Shown here in pieces: positions 1 to 14,286 of a DNA stretch of 64,000 nucleotides. A model generated the notes under the pieces. It ran no database searches. It had not been told where the DNA came from and saw nothing but the letters and a program-made list of their open reading frames with translations. Numbering within the stretch: position 1 is the first letter of the stretch; every line of letters starts with the position of its first letter. Origin of the DNA: Serinus canaria (taxonomy: Eukaryota > Chordata > Aves > Passeriformes > Fringillidae). The translations under genes and the position numbers were made by a program. The stretch is taken from positions 6,948,824 through 7,012,823 of the forward strand of contig NC_066321.1 in assembly GCF_022539315.1 (NCBI RefSeq). The letters run 5' to 3'.

Positions 1-3000
1 AAAATATGATCACAAAGAATGTCTGTCTCCCAAACTTGACATTGTATGTGTGAAACACAGCTCAGCAAATGATGAGAGAGTTAGACTGCAGGGTACAAAG
101 AAAAATGAGGAATTGTTAGTCAGAGAGCAAGAATAGATTTGTTTTGATGTCAGGGGTTCTATTTGTTCTCAAAGCCTGACATTCTTACTAGGCTGGATAT
201 CTGAAGAGCTGCTTCCAAGCTGCTGAGCCTCCATGGCTGGCACTGTGTCTTACAGGTCCAAATGTGACTGGTGGGTAGCAGGAGCCTACAGTGCTGATGT
301 CTTGGGCTGCCTCTGCCCAGACTCCATATCTGAAACCCAGGAAGTCCCAGCACATCCCAAGGTTTCCTGTTCTGGACTCCATGTAAAGCAGCTCCTGGTT
401 TGAGAGGAGGAGGCTTCCTGTCTCCCTGATGAGGAGATAGGAGTTGGTTCCTGAGATTGCAACTCCCAGAGGGTCAAACACCACTTCTGGTATTTTGATA
501 GGAAAGACATGGAAGAACAGATGAGGGTGAGTGGCAGTGTAGTTGTTCAGTGTTCAGAGAATGAAGTAAAGTCAAGGATGGCTGTTGGTTTTAAGCCAGG
601 AAAGACTGTAATAGACCTGTATGGCAAGGAACTGGAATCAGAGACAGCAGAACTCTAAGGAAGAATAAGGAGACCAGGTGAGAGGAGGGACTGAGACATC
701 AACATGATCTTGGCAGGTGAGGAGGAAGGAAATTACCTTCTTGAATTTTGATTTGCTTCCTCTTGGAAGAAAATGGTGGGGTTGTGTTCAGGAAGAGAAC
801 TACAGGTTTGCACGAGTTAATCAAAGGCAGAAAATACTTAACTGCAAAGAGATAGTCTATTAAGTTTGAAGAGCTGAGTTAGGAAAGTATTAGAACTAAA
901 GAATAAAAAAAAAAGCAGTAGAACAACCTGTTCAGTCTTGAGATTGATGATACAGGTGTTGCAAGGTGTGAAAGAAGGTGTGGAGAAAGATACTAAGCCA
1001 GCATTTCAGTGAGGGGTGAAACCAAGCCATAAAATTGTAGGAGAGTAAGTGTGGCATTAACAGTGTTAGAAATCTTTCATTTTACTGGGACTTGTTTTCT
1101 AGGGTAGAGCTAATTATGTCAAAGAAAGAATCAGATTTTTCATAACTACTTAAATATTTTTTGTTAAAAGCCAATGCTCTTTACTTATTGTTGTAGTGTG
1201 CACTGTTAAAGCAAATGGTGGCAGTGGTCCCTGATGGATTTACTTCCTAGAGCAATGAAAACATGCTTTATTATTTATTGTGCATTTTTTTGTCTGATTC
1301 TGGGTTTTATGCAAGAGTGGAGGTTGGATAGTTTGGCATGTATCAATATGTGAGTTTATCTCTCCCTTGTCATGTAAAGGCTTTTCTAAGAGAGATATTT
1401 TTAGCAATACTTAGATAAATATTAGTAGAGTCTGGATTAATCTCCTTAACATCTCACTTGGCAGCGCGTAGCTGTGATAGTCAAGGACAGTAGGCAAGAC
1501 AAGGTTTTCAGCCATGGGTGTCTCTGATGGGATTAACACAGGAAAAGATTCAGGCTTTTGGCACACAGACTCTATTGTCCCTCCTTTCAGTTCTGTTAAT
1601 CTCCCCCTTTTCTGGTGGCAGCATGGACCACGTATTTTTGACTCAGATCCAAGTTAGTTGAACCATAACTTGCTTTGTTTAGTAGTAGCTGGATCAAACC
1701 AAGTGTGAGGCATGTAATAAATAGTTCTGGTCTGTTTTGCTGCAATTTTCTGCTGATATAACCATGTAAAGGTAACAGGTGAATTAATGAGAGCTGTTGT
1801 TAGATTTAAAATATAACCCACAGTTCCAGCCAGGCATGGATTTATGGATGGCACTGGGGGGATCTAGGCATGGCATGATCCTCTTCCCTTCAATACCCCA
1901 ATCAATATGTCAGATGCAGAGCTCCTACATGACAGGATGAAAGCACAGCCCTACAGGTGGGTTTCTCTTCCCGTTTAAAGCAGTGGTGAATTTCCCTCTG
2001 CCTGCAGAAAACTCACCCCTTTTTGTTGTCAGGTTATTGTTTTTCTTTTACAGTGCTATTGCAAGTTATCCCAGCAGTGAGGTCTGGATAGGATGTGTGA
2101 AAGCTCCTTTTCCAAATGGTGAGGCACTCAATCAGTGAAGTAGTTTGGATTAAGACTGCATTGAAGGTCTTAATTTATTTCTTTGACTGTCTAATAGGTA
2201 GTGTAAGTGAATAAGCGTTTCTGAGACACTGCATCTGCTGCTTTATAGAGAAAGCTGCTCAACACTGCTAATTTATTAAAAATAAGGAACAGGCATGTAT
2301 TGTTAGATCTGCAATAAAACACAGCTTAGACATCTTCTTTCCATCTATAAGAGAAAAAAAACCTGTCATCTGTGGAAAATCATACAGCACTTGCAGGATT
2401 GTTGAAGGTTGTGACTAAGGTTACAAGGAGACAGACCAGGGTGAGTGGAAAATAATATTTGGGTTTTCCCTCGAGCTGCCCCTGGGGAGCTGTGCCACCT
2501 CACCCAGTCAACCCCAAAGAGGAGGCTCTACCACCCTGATGAGGGACCTGCAGGGGTCAGGATTGGATCATTTGTTGTGAGCAAGAGAAAATGCAAGAAA
2601 ATGTGGTCTTGACCTACTTGTTATTTATAGTAGTTCACATTGGTTTAAAAGCCTGAAAATCACCTACTTTGCTTCCATTTGGAGTGAGCTGGGCAGTGGA
2701 GTAGTTGGGTTAGAGGATCTTCAGCAGGCAAAATGAGGCTACAGCAGCACAGGCTGCTGTGAATCCAGCCTGCCTGCCTGGGTCCCAGGTCTTAGAGGCA
2801 GATCCTGGTGAGCTGAGGAGGAGATGGATCACAGCTCCTCAGTGGAAGCAGCAGGATGGGGATGCAGACATAGGTGAATAACAGCAATTAAATCTGTGAG
2901 CTAAATTGAATTTTAAAGTTGTCTAAATGTGCTGTATTTTAGAACATGCATTTAGTTATTTTTGGGTACATTTTTTAGTTATTTTCTGCCCATAGGCATA

Positions 3001-6000
3001 GACGTTTTTGAATGAGGCCATCATTAATTTGTGGGTGCTCAGAGGTTATGGGGTAACAGGCTGACAGCCCAGTGCCTCAGCCACACTCATGTTTGGTTTT
3101 GTAGTGCATGTCAAGATCCCAAGGTTTCAAATCAGATCCTTCAAGAGGTACCATTTCCACAGCCCCCAGCAGACCCAGCCAGTGCAGTGTGGCACTGGGG
3201 AGAATTTGGCTTTTGACTGGACATAAACCTGCTCTGTATAACTCTGCCCTTCATGGGTAGTCTCCATAAGCCTTTTAAATAAGAATTGCTGGTGTCAGAG
3301 GAGGAGTTGTGCAGAGAAACTGGAGAAGGGTATCCACAGGGAAATTATCCACTAGAGAATGCCACAGTCACAAAATTGTGTGGATGAGTGAAATACCAAC
3401 CTCTGTGATGGAGGAATTGTGTATATACTTGTGTTTATAGTCTAGCTTTCCTCCTTATTAAGTGAGTTTCTTATTGACTGAAATCTTCCTGCTTTTTGAG
3501 TACTGTTCTGGATGGAAGACAAATTTCTTCAAAGGTTTGAGTCTCATCAGTGACCTGTGACTACATTTCCACAGGAGCTCTTCTGTGGCTGGCAGTGAGA
3601 GTTGCCACATGCGTTTGCAATAATGAACCTCTGGCTCCTTTGTTGTCTTATCTTTTTAGGGAAAAATCCTTCATCATCTCTCAACATTCATAAAAAATGA
3701 TGATTTTGTCAGCCTGTATTAGAAATCACAGCTTTTGTTCAGGCTAGCTATGTGGGATAAAGCCCTTCAGAAGGAAGTTTCAGTTAGTGAAATGTGACAG
3801 TTAAATAACATCATTAGAGATTTCCTCTTCATCTGCAAGTATTTACCTGGGTATTTCTATCATATTAAGTAATACAGTATTTTCTGTCAAGAGATTGGAT
3901 GCTTTTCACATGGATATTTTAGACAGCTATTTTTACATATTTTTATGCAATTTTTGACAGGTTATCATAATCAGTATGAGGACAGTCTATAAGGCTCTGT
4001 GTTATCCAGATCTGTAATAGTGGTATGATATCAGCTTTGCTCCCAACAGCATCAGCCAATATTTTGCTGTGGCTAATGTGCAGCACCATCATAGATGTTG
4101 ATAATTATGACTGGTGCCAGTGACTAACCCTCTAAAAGTAGCATTTTGATTTTTTTGTGCTGCACTGGGATGGCGGCCAGTTGGCCTCTGAAGATAGTTT
4201 CCATAGCTACTGTCCTACAGAGAAAGAAAATGCTGCCACAGCATTTTTCCTTTGCACCTTTATAGTTTTTATGCAAGCTGTCAGGACAATTAATTTTCAT
4301 CAGATGTATTGGTTATTAGCTGTTGAACGCAGGGGGGCACGAGTTGGTGCATATGATGAAAAAGAACATTGAACTAAGTAAAACATCAAGAGATTTCTTT
4401 ATGTACACAATATGAATGCATTTCAGATTTACAAAATCCCATTACTGCAGCATCTGATATGCCAAAATGCAATCTATGCTCAAATGACGAGGTCCTGAGA
4501 CTGCTCAACTTTATTTCTGAGAATGAGCAAGCCTGGCACTGACTTCCAGTGGTGTTTGTTGTTGGATGTTATGATCTAGATTTTTAATTCCTTTTAAAAA
4601 TGAAGTGAAAAACAAAATCTTTGCCTCTCAGGAAAGCTCTCAAACTTTGCCTAGTTTAAAATAAAGACAATTTTTTGTGCTTCTGTGCATAGAAGAGCAT
4701 AAAAAGGGCAGTAAATAATAGAGCACTGTGGTGTGTAAGAGTGAGCATTGAGTGTGAGATTATTTCTTGTGGCTGGCATGGGTAATGTCTTCATTTCTTT
4801 CTGCAGTGAGGCTCAAGGCATGTTGTTTCAAAGTTGGGCTGGTTCTGGGAGTCATTAAATGTGGTTCCATTACCACCTCAAACTGCACATTTCCTGTAGA
4901 GTGCTGAGGTAGAAATAAGTGTTTGAGTACTCAAATTGTAATATTTGAGCAATTTGTGAAAATTTATGACACCTTTTTTCATTTTGTGTAAAATAACAGG
5001 AGGGGCTCTGTCAGCTCCCTGCAATTACTGATCCTGCTGCTTTAACCTCTTCAGAGATTGTAATGTTGGCACTCCCCAGCTTTGTCCTCTTCTGGGATGT
5101 CCAGGGACAGTACACAGGTGTTCCTGTGTGGCTCTGTCCATAATCATTGACTTCAGGATCAAACCAAGTTTGTTTAGGAAAACCAGCACCAAAACACGTG
5201 TATTAGAACTCATTGACTTCAGCAGTGTTAAAACCTTAGTGAAAAGCAGAGTGCTTTGTGGAAATACAGAAGGAGAGGATGTGGAGGGAATTAATGCAGG
5301 TATAGAGAGGATGGGCATTGGGGGGTACAGTTAAATAGGTAAAGCATGGCTCTTTGGTGGGACTGTTTGGTGGTTGGCCAGGGAATTCCTGGGAAAATCC
5401 TCAGACCATTGAGGAAAGAGCAGATTTATAACCTAAATGAAAAAGTCCAGCCAGAGTGTAACAGTGGTAGAAGTCTCTGCTGAATAGGCTAAGAGTCAGA
5501 GGGAATTTTGCTTTGTGGCAGGGACACAGGACAGGGTTTTATTCTCCTCCCTTTGCAGCAAATCTCTCCCTGTGTGGCTTTTGGCTGGCCAGCTGGGCCC
5601 TGGCAGAGGGATGTGTGTCCTCCAGGATGGCAGGAGGTGGTGGAGCAGAGGGTCTGTCATTAAAAGCCCATCTGGGGGATTGTGGCTGGCCCTGGAGGAA
5701 TGTCCTGCAGGTCCTGCTGAGCCACTGGGGCTTCCAGCAGGTGCCTGAGTTGTCCTGCTGGCACAGGGAGCAGGACTGAGCCTCTGGCCTGCCAAGGGCT
5801 GGTGAGCCCCAGCCTGAAGTAATTTCTAAACCCTGCTGATCTCCAGCTCCAGTTAACCCACTCCATCATTGTCCTGCCCTTAGAAATCCATGCTGCTTGT
5901 TTGTCTGGGGTAACTCAGCTGATTAAACACATGCCAGTGGAAATGGGCTGACTGAAACCAGCCATCTGGCTGCCTGTTTAAAGTGTTAAATTACTGCTTG

Positions 6001-9000
6001 GTGTGATGGGCATCATTTTCTAGTGGTCTTAAATATTCTTCTTCATTAATACTTTTGATTATCAATACTTGTCTGCACTGAGAAACATTTTCCTCATAGA
6101 AGAAAAGTTGTCTGGTATTGTTGCAGATAATGCTCCAAAAATATTGCTGCTTTTAAAGGAAGTATGTCTTTGGGAAACTGGGAAGACTATGATCTGTGTA
6201 TAGGGGAAAAGAGAAATTATTCCCCACCTATCTAGAAAATAAATTGTTTTCCCTATCTGTCACTTGCAACTCTGAGAAATTGGAAGCTCAGGATTTTTAA
6301 ACAAAGCTGTAGTTTTTATAGATGCAAACAGAAGCACTGTCTATATGTAGGTACAGTTTTTCATAATGGTTTCACAAGATAGTGCTGGGGGAAAGTACCT
6401 GTTGATAGACCTCATGTACCTAGAGAGTTTATCCTTCCTTATCTTTATCTGAGACTGAGGAAAAAGCAGCAGTTTGCTAACTAAAATAATTTTGAATTTA
6501 GCATGTGGCTTTATTGCCATCCAGCACACTGGGACGTTGTGTTGATGCCAAGAGCTTTGCAGAGGCCAGGGAAGAGCTGCTGGTGCTGGCTTTACCTTTG
6601 TAGGGTAAAGGCTTTGACTTCACCTTGCAGGGCAAGGCAGCACTTCTGTGTCTGGGTCATGCCTGCTCACCAAAAACGTTTGATGAAGGATGAATAGGTG
6701 GGTATTTTGTGCAGAAAGATATCCTAGCATTTCATTTCCATGTGAAATTGGATGATAACAGCTTTCAGTGTCAGCTGTGAAAACTGGTTTTGTGGGATGT
6801 GCAGTAATGAGCAGGTATAATAGGGAAAGATACACAACCTAAAAACATATGGGCTTTTTCTGCTTCACTAAAAAAATCCTTAACTTGTCTTCTAGATAAC
6901 CTCCAAATGGCAGATGAAACTAATTAAGAGAATATCTTGTTAAGGAAAATATGTCAACATGGAAGTGTCTCAGCATATCAAAGTCTGCTGGTTCTTGCAG
7001 CCTGGTGAAAAAGGAGAAGCAATTCTATTTTGCTTTGGGGACTTTTGGGGAGGAAAGTGAACCCAAACATCTCTTAGATATTGATCCCCTGAGTTCTGAC
7101 CACCTGTATAACTACTTAGACCATTAGTAACATGTATTTCTGTACAGACAAGTGCTTCCAGCTCTTTATGCACTCTCGTAAATGAAAAACCACAGTTACA
7201 ATTTTGCTAATGAACCCAGGGAATGGAGGAGTTTGCTCCTGTTGGTTTTCTCTAAGACAATTGCTGGTTATTGGGAGTGGATGTTAAAGTAGGTGCTTGT
7301 TGCATCCTCCTTCTGACCCTTTTATTATTAAAATAAGGTAAGGAAATTAAGGTAAGCTTGGGTTTAAGCAGAAAAACCTCAAGGTACTGATGTATGAATT
7401 TTCTGTCAGTTTTGATCTGATCTACTAAAGGCATGGCCATGATGTGGGAGATTTACCTATAAAATTAATTACCTGTTTTATATGTGTCTGTTTTAATTCC
7501 TACTCTAATAACTTGGATACTTAAAGTGTAATTCTACTTTATGATCTCTAATACCAAAGAAATTTAAAATCAAGATTAGGGTCACTTACTTAATTGGAAA
7601 ATGCACTTTATTGGATTTATTTTCTTGTTAAAGCTTTTGACTGTGGGATTAAATTCTGAAATAATCAATACCTTGATTTGAAATGGAGCTTTTCCTGATT
7701 CTGTAAATGAAGTAATCCTTGTGGTGATGCTGTGTGAGCGCTGTGTGATTTTTATTTTGCTTTCTGCCAAAGGTGATGTAGCTGCTGTGGTGATGACTGT
7801 AATAAGTTATTTCAGGGCACAGTTCATTACCCAGATACAATGCATCTGCTGTGGAAAATGGCAAAGGGCTTTATTCAAACATCAAATGATTTCTAAACAT
7901 GCTTTTTTTTTTTGCTGAAACTGGAGAAATGTGGAATTGCCTAAGTGTCTGGTTGACATTTGAACTGCCGAAAGCATTTCCATTTTAATACTTCAGACAG
8001 TTAGTATTTCTTAATATACATTTAATATGTTTGGAAATGCCTGAACACTAGCACATCTTAATCCTTATTCATCCGTATCTTTTAAATGACTTGTTTTGTT
8101 TGCTGAAGTTGAACTTCCATTGAAGTTGATGCTATTTGAGCTCTGAGAAGCTGGCCTCATTCACAGAGCAGAGCTGGCTGCTGTCTTTGGGGAAAATGAT
8201 TTAAAATGCCCCAAGAGGGTTTTGTTGGTCTGGGGTTTCTAGACGGTGTTTGCTTCCCTGATTCAGGTTATAAACAGAAAGCATTTTATTTAGATTGTGT
8301 TTACTTGGAAAAGGATGACAGTACACTCCTCTGTGATAGCATTTTCAGTCACATCACAAATAACTGAAAAAGTTCTAAGTAACAGTTCTGGCCCAGCTTT
8401 GTTGAGCTACCAGCTGGAAGGACAGACAGTACTGGGCTTTCACCTGATAAAGATTTGTCATTTAATGTTCAGAGGGCAGGGCTTGAGATGTACTGAGGCA
8501 AATTCAGGGTACCACATGTTGACTTTTTTAATTGAGCTCAGTAAAACAACTTGAACAACACAAGTTGATCTTTGTGCCTGTTGTGCCTGTTGCTATTCAG
8601 TCTTCCCTGCTTTATTTCTAGTTGTGATTTGACAGTATGGGAATTTAAACACCTTCATAAATATAGGAATACTGCCACCACCCCACTGATATGTCTGGAT
8701 TTCATTTTCAGTGTTGTTAAGTGTTACACTGGTATATTATGTGGTAAAACTGTCAGTGATGACTTAGTTTCTCCATCTCTACTTGAACATGTTGGAAAGA
8801 GTTTTGCATATCTTGCCATATGCTGTTTCCATTATTTAAAGTGACAGCTGTAATTTCTCTGTAGGAATTAGGCTGTGTGCTGGGCTGTGTGCTCACTACA
8901 AACACTGCTCTTTGAGGAGCTCTCTCAGGCTGGCCTGAGCTCCCTGTAGAGCCATGTCCTTTCAAAAGCAAAGCTTCTCTTCTCCTCTTCTAGGTCTACT

Positions 9001-12000
9001 GAGACAGCAAAGCTTGGGTTTGAGGTTTCTGTTAATCATCTAATTTGTCAAAACACGTAATCAGCCAGAGGCCACTGCCTTTGACTTTATCTAGTCTTCT
9101 TTTATAGACAGAATGATAGAAGAAACAATTATATCATTAGCATGGAACTGATTTTATTGCTATAAGGCTGCATGAATATGAATTGTGTGTTGGGTTACTG
9201 AAGGATACTTCAAAGTGATTTTCAGCATACTGCTTGTTTTCTTTCTGGCCTGGTGAGATGTGGTGTAGAGAACATTATTTTTTTTAAGGCACAGTGAAAC
9301 CCGTTCCTTAGTCTGAGGGAGGACAGCAGGAAGTCCAGCAGTTTATAACTTTTTCCAAGGAAGTTTGTGTTAACAGCATCACTTTAAATTAAAAAAGAAA
9401 AAAAATCCTTCTTATTAGCTTTCATCTGTTTTTCTCTTCACAAAACTGTAGCTTATCCAAGTCCACAGAAATTTATACGAAAGTCTGAATTTCCTTCTCT
9501 TTTGAAATCTTTGCATCCAATAAACAGGATCACATTCTTGAAACGGGAAACTCAGTGGCAATTATTGCCTGTTGGTAAATCTTTAATATGTTTCATGTAA
9601 ACATTTAAGAAAATTATTATTTCATTTATTTAATCTGTCACTTACTGAGAATCCTAGTGGAAGGCACCTGCAGGGGCTGTATCAAAAATGCTGTATCCAA
9701 AAGTGTAATCTCACTGTTCAGATTATTTGATCTTCTGTATAATGATGTGAGAAGAAATTCTCTTGTATCACAGGTGGGTTGGTAGATAAGAGTAGGGATG
9801 GGTTACAACAGAAAACACTACTCCAGGGGCCTGATCTGAGTTCCAGCTCCTTTGGCCTTAAAATGTTGACAGTTCCCAGCAGAAACCTTTCCCCTGACTG
9901 AGTAGTATTTCTGGGTCTTGCCAGAACAGTATTCTTGGGGGTGAAAAATGAGATTACAAGAAAAAACAGAAAGAAAACAATAAGTAAAGAAAATTACTCT
10001 TTCTGACCGGGTTTGATCCATTTTTGTATTTTTGCTGTGAGTGGAAGGTCATTGCAGATTTGTTAGTGATTTATACCGAAATATGTAAGTATTGAACAAT
10101 TATGTAAACACAAAAAAGTCGAGAGAAAGGGTTGTGAGCAAAGTGAGCAAAGCATAAAAATCACTTTGGTCTTGTTCCTTATCCACATGGCTTTTACAAG
10201 GTATTTCAGTGTTCAGTTAGAACAGGACATGAGTGACATCCAGAAGGTTATAGAGTTTGCAATAAATATAGCTCAGAGAGAAAAAAGACATAGAAAGGCA
10301 GCCTGTTAAGAAAACTGTAAGTCCTCTTGCTGTGGGCTCTCTATCCAGCATGGATAGAAACACATCACACTCTGTAACACCTTCCTTTAAAAAGAGATTA
10401 CAAAGGATACCAGGAATTGTGATGATCTGGGAACAAAGGATGGAAAACAGAGGTAAGAGGTCAGCCAGTAATGAAGCAAAATGAGGTATTTTCTTTGAAC
10501 TGTAACAGCAAAAGTGAAAAGCTTTGTAGAAAGCAGGGAGGAAAATTTTTCTGAGCATTCTCACAAACAAATGAGAACTGGGTGGATCTCTTGGGCAGAG
10601 CCAAAGGAAAGCTAGTTATGAAGAAAGCAGTGGGATCTAAAAGTTTGGTTGAGCTTAGTATCCACCACAATGAATTTGGTGTTTGTGCCTTAGACCCATT
10701 TTCCTTCAGTGTTTGGTTTCATCCTTTTTTTTTTTTACCCAGTTGCATATAGTCTTCATCACTCTTTAGGAATTTGTTGATTTTCTAAAGATGGTAATTT
10801 ACTACCAGGATGTGGAATCAGTACTTTGCATGAATGTTACCCACAGAATGTAAAAATAATTTAGATTAGGACTAAGCAAATGCTTTCTGGTTCTGGCAGA
10901 AGGTTTGTGTGGAAGGAATAGGTGCTGTGAGAAGTCACAGTAGTGTACTGACATTTCTTGCTGTTAGTTTATGAAAAAATGTTTCCATGATTTTCAGCTT
11001 TATGTGGAACAAGAGTTCTGACTTCATTTTCATAGAGGACAACCATATAAATTTCAGCTAACACCCTCTCAGACAGCCTCGGGGGATAGGGCGGAAGGAG
11101 TGAGAATTCTTCCGTGCTTTGATGCATTGGTTGGGAAAGTTACACTCCTGTTAAGTGTGATGCATTTTATGTTAATAAACAAAAGATCATTAACTGAAGA
11201 CTGAAGTGCTGCCAATCCTGAATCTTTCATGAGCAATAAATTCTCATTAAAAACCCCTTAGGGAAATGCATGTCCTTTCAAAAGAATTTCCACAGCACAT
11301 CATCTCCATGTGACAAATCTCCAGAGAAAAAATTTGTATGAGGAAAAGTGATTGGGAAAATTGGTTAGCTCAACTTCCGAGTCCTTTGCAAAAAGAAAAC
11401 CTTGTTTGCTTCTTTTTTTCTTTGTTTTTCATTTTCCAAGGTCGTTTTGTATCCAGGCTCAGTGCAAAAAATAATTCACTTCTGCTAGAAATGGCTGAAG
11501 GGGTTTGGGTCTCAAACCAAAGAATTCATCATATAGCAGGAGATAGATATCTTCTGGATTCTAAATAGTTACTTAAGAAAAAACCCCCAAAACATAAATA
11601 AACCATACAATAAAAATGGTAAAAATCTGTATACTGTAAGGATCTGACACTGCGAACTATCCATAACACCCCAACCAGAAACACAAGAACTGAGACTCTA
11701 GTCTAGAGAAAGGCTTGACCCAGATTAAAACTGAACAGCAGACAGAGAGATGAGAATTTACACATTCACAAACTGGGAGACACTGCTGAGAGCCATGGCA
11801 CTGAGGAGGAACAGCTTTGCTTGCCCTGACAGGAATTCTGTGCATGACCTGGAGCTGTGGGCTGGTTTGAAATCTGGAGTAGAGCAGAAGTGCTGAACGA
11901 TGTGCTCAGGGCAGGCAAGATGGGAGAGCTGCCCTTACACAGAGTGGTTGCTATCTGGTCCTTGCTCTGTCTCTTCTTTCTTGAATGTGCATTAAAAAAT

Positions 12001-14244
12001 ATGCATTTAAAAAAAAAATAATCTTTTGATAGCTCTATAGGTAGAGCTTCTCCATTCACATATCTGCTGTTGCTCTCAGTGTCACCAAGTCACAGAAATA
12101 AAAATCTGCCTCATCTAAAAGCAGCATCTGCTTCAGTAGCACTTTCCTTGTGTTGGTGGCTGATGTGTCACCAGGCTCGTGTCAGCTCTGCTGAACAGCC
12201 CAATGTCACCAGCTTTGGTACTTCCAGCAAAGAGAGCAGGTGTTTTTGGGGATTAGGACCCAAAAAGGCATCTTGTGGGTGTGTGAAATGAAGAGTGGCA
12301 GTTTGTGTGTGTTAGGAATAAGAGGGATTAGAAGGTGGTGACTTGCACTGCTCTCTCTCTCTCCTTGGGCCAGACTTTCAGTAGCAATGACCCTGTGCCT
12401 CTTTCTTAACCCACTCTGAACTCAACTGCACTGTCAAGCTAAACTGGCAAGTTTGGAACAACCTGGATGGTTTTATCATCCCACTTCAAGAGCTGGAGCT
12501 CCTGGCCCATGTACTGCTGAGGGAGGATCAGGTGAATTAGTCATGTACCAGAGGGACAATTTGCTTTTCACACTCACCTGTACTGAAGAAAGTCTTAAGA
12601 ATAACCTGGTGGCTCTGAGGGTGCCAACAAAGAGCAGATAAACACTCCAATATGTTTTAATTAGAAAAGTGCAAACTGAAGGTCTTGTGCTGTGTAAGGA
12701 TTCTCAGGAAGAAATTTGGTACCATTTAAGGGCTTTGATTAAACATGTTTTCGTTAGTGTAAAATATTTTTTTAAAATAGCACCTGAGAAAAAGAGTAAG
12801 CAGTAATTCCCTTAGAAAAGAATGGGGATCTCTGTGCAACAGCTGCCTATATTGTGATGTAAAGTTTTCTTTTGCTGAATTAATATTCCATACTGACTTT
12901 TATTAGTCCTTTCCTTCTTTTTTTCCTTTTTGAATGCTGAGGTTTTCATGATGATAATTCTTTGAGAACTTGGCAGCTTGCCTAATTGTACAAGTTCCCA
13001 CTGTATGCTTCTTGGATTGCAACTTATTGGCAGAAATAATAAAGCATTAAATATAAATATAAATATTACTGTTTATGTACCATTAAAATTGATAAATCAG
13101 TCACTTATGTGAAAAAATTCCAAACTACAGCAGTGTGAATTTGTCACATTGCTTTTGCTCTATACTTTAGGGTGTGGATTTCAGAACAGAAACAATAAGG
13201 TTTATAATGTAACGCTTTTAATACTAACAAATTTTGTGTGATGGATCCAGTGCCCATTTATTTTTTGCAGTGAGTTTTAGCTTTTTAGTTTTGCTGGAAT
13301 ATATTTTATAAAAAGGTTTGAACAGGGAGCAAATCCATACCTTGATTTTGCTTTCTGGTAAATGCAAGGTTTGCATAATGCATGGTCTATTTAATTTATA
13401 ATGTGAAAACTTCTCTACATGTGTTTCAGAGTTCAGTATTCTGGTGCTGTTTACTTGATGGTTCTTGGCACTTTGGGTTTCATACTTGAGGAGGCTGCAC
13501 TCAAGTTGATAGCCAGGTGTAACTCCCTTGCCTCCTGCAGCTTACTGCTCTGTGTTGGAGCTGTTTATTAAAAGAAGTTTCTATCTCTCACTGCTCTCTG
13601 CAGACTGGAGATGGGTAGAAAAATGTGGGATTTTCCCTCCATTTTTGTCTTTCTAGAAAAACTCATTTTCGTCTTCTTTGACCTGGAATCTCTGACCAAA
13701 GAAAGGTTTCAGAGGAATATATCTGAAAAAAGAATTGTAGTTGAATGCATAATCTCATGAATAATGGTCATAAAGTGAGATGTTCCAGGAGATTTTAAAA
13801 TGATTGCTTGGTATAATTCATAATTATCTCAATGATTTGGCATTGTATCATGCAGACATTAATCTTTTATCCTCCAACTGAATATGTGCATAATGGGGGG
13901 GAAAAAAAGCACTTTTTCTTCCTATTTTTTTCTTAGTCAAGAATCTGCATTGATTGTGATGGTTGATACCACACCAATCTTGCTTGGTAGCTCTCTTTCT
14001 TGTCATTCTAATTATTTTGCAGTTACTAATGAAAGTTATTTATTAACCTTTTGCTCTTCACTTGATGTTTTTTCTGCATCAGCAAGGTTAAAAACCATTT
14101 CAACGTTCAAGAGAAAAAAAAACATTTTACACTTTGGGTCTAGACCTCCTTAACTGTTTATTTTGCCAAAATAGGTACAAACTTTAAAGGTGGGCAGTAT
14201 TGTGGAGTCAGTGCTAATAATGAAAGAAGACACTCCAACATTAA

Positions 14245-14286
14245 TAAATAGATAAATAGATATAATTGTAGATAAATAGATATATT
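14245..14286. repeat. Degenerate AT-rich GATA-type microsatellite
   Basis: Imperfect repeats of AATAGATA and GATAAATA occupy this stretch. They resemble a decayed tetranucleotide microsatellite. Confidence 0.6.

Noticed and set aside
188..484. Minus-strand frame of 98 codons with a protein-like start
   Set aside because: Overlaps two other open frames on the same strand, no known domain and no splice sites that make a convincing exon.
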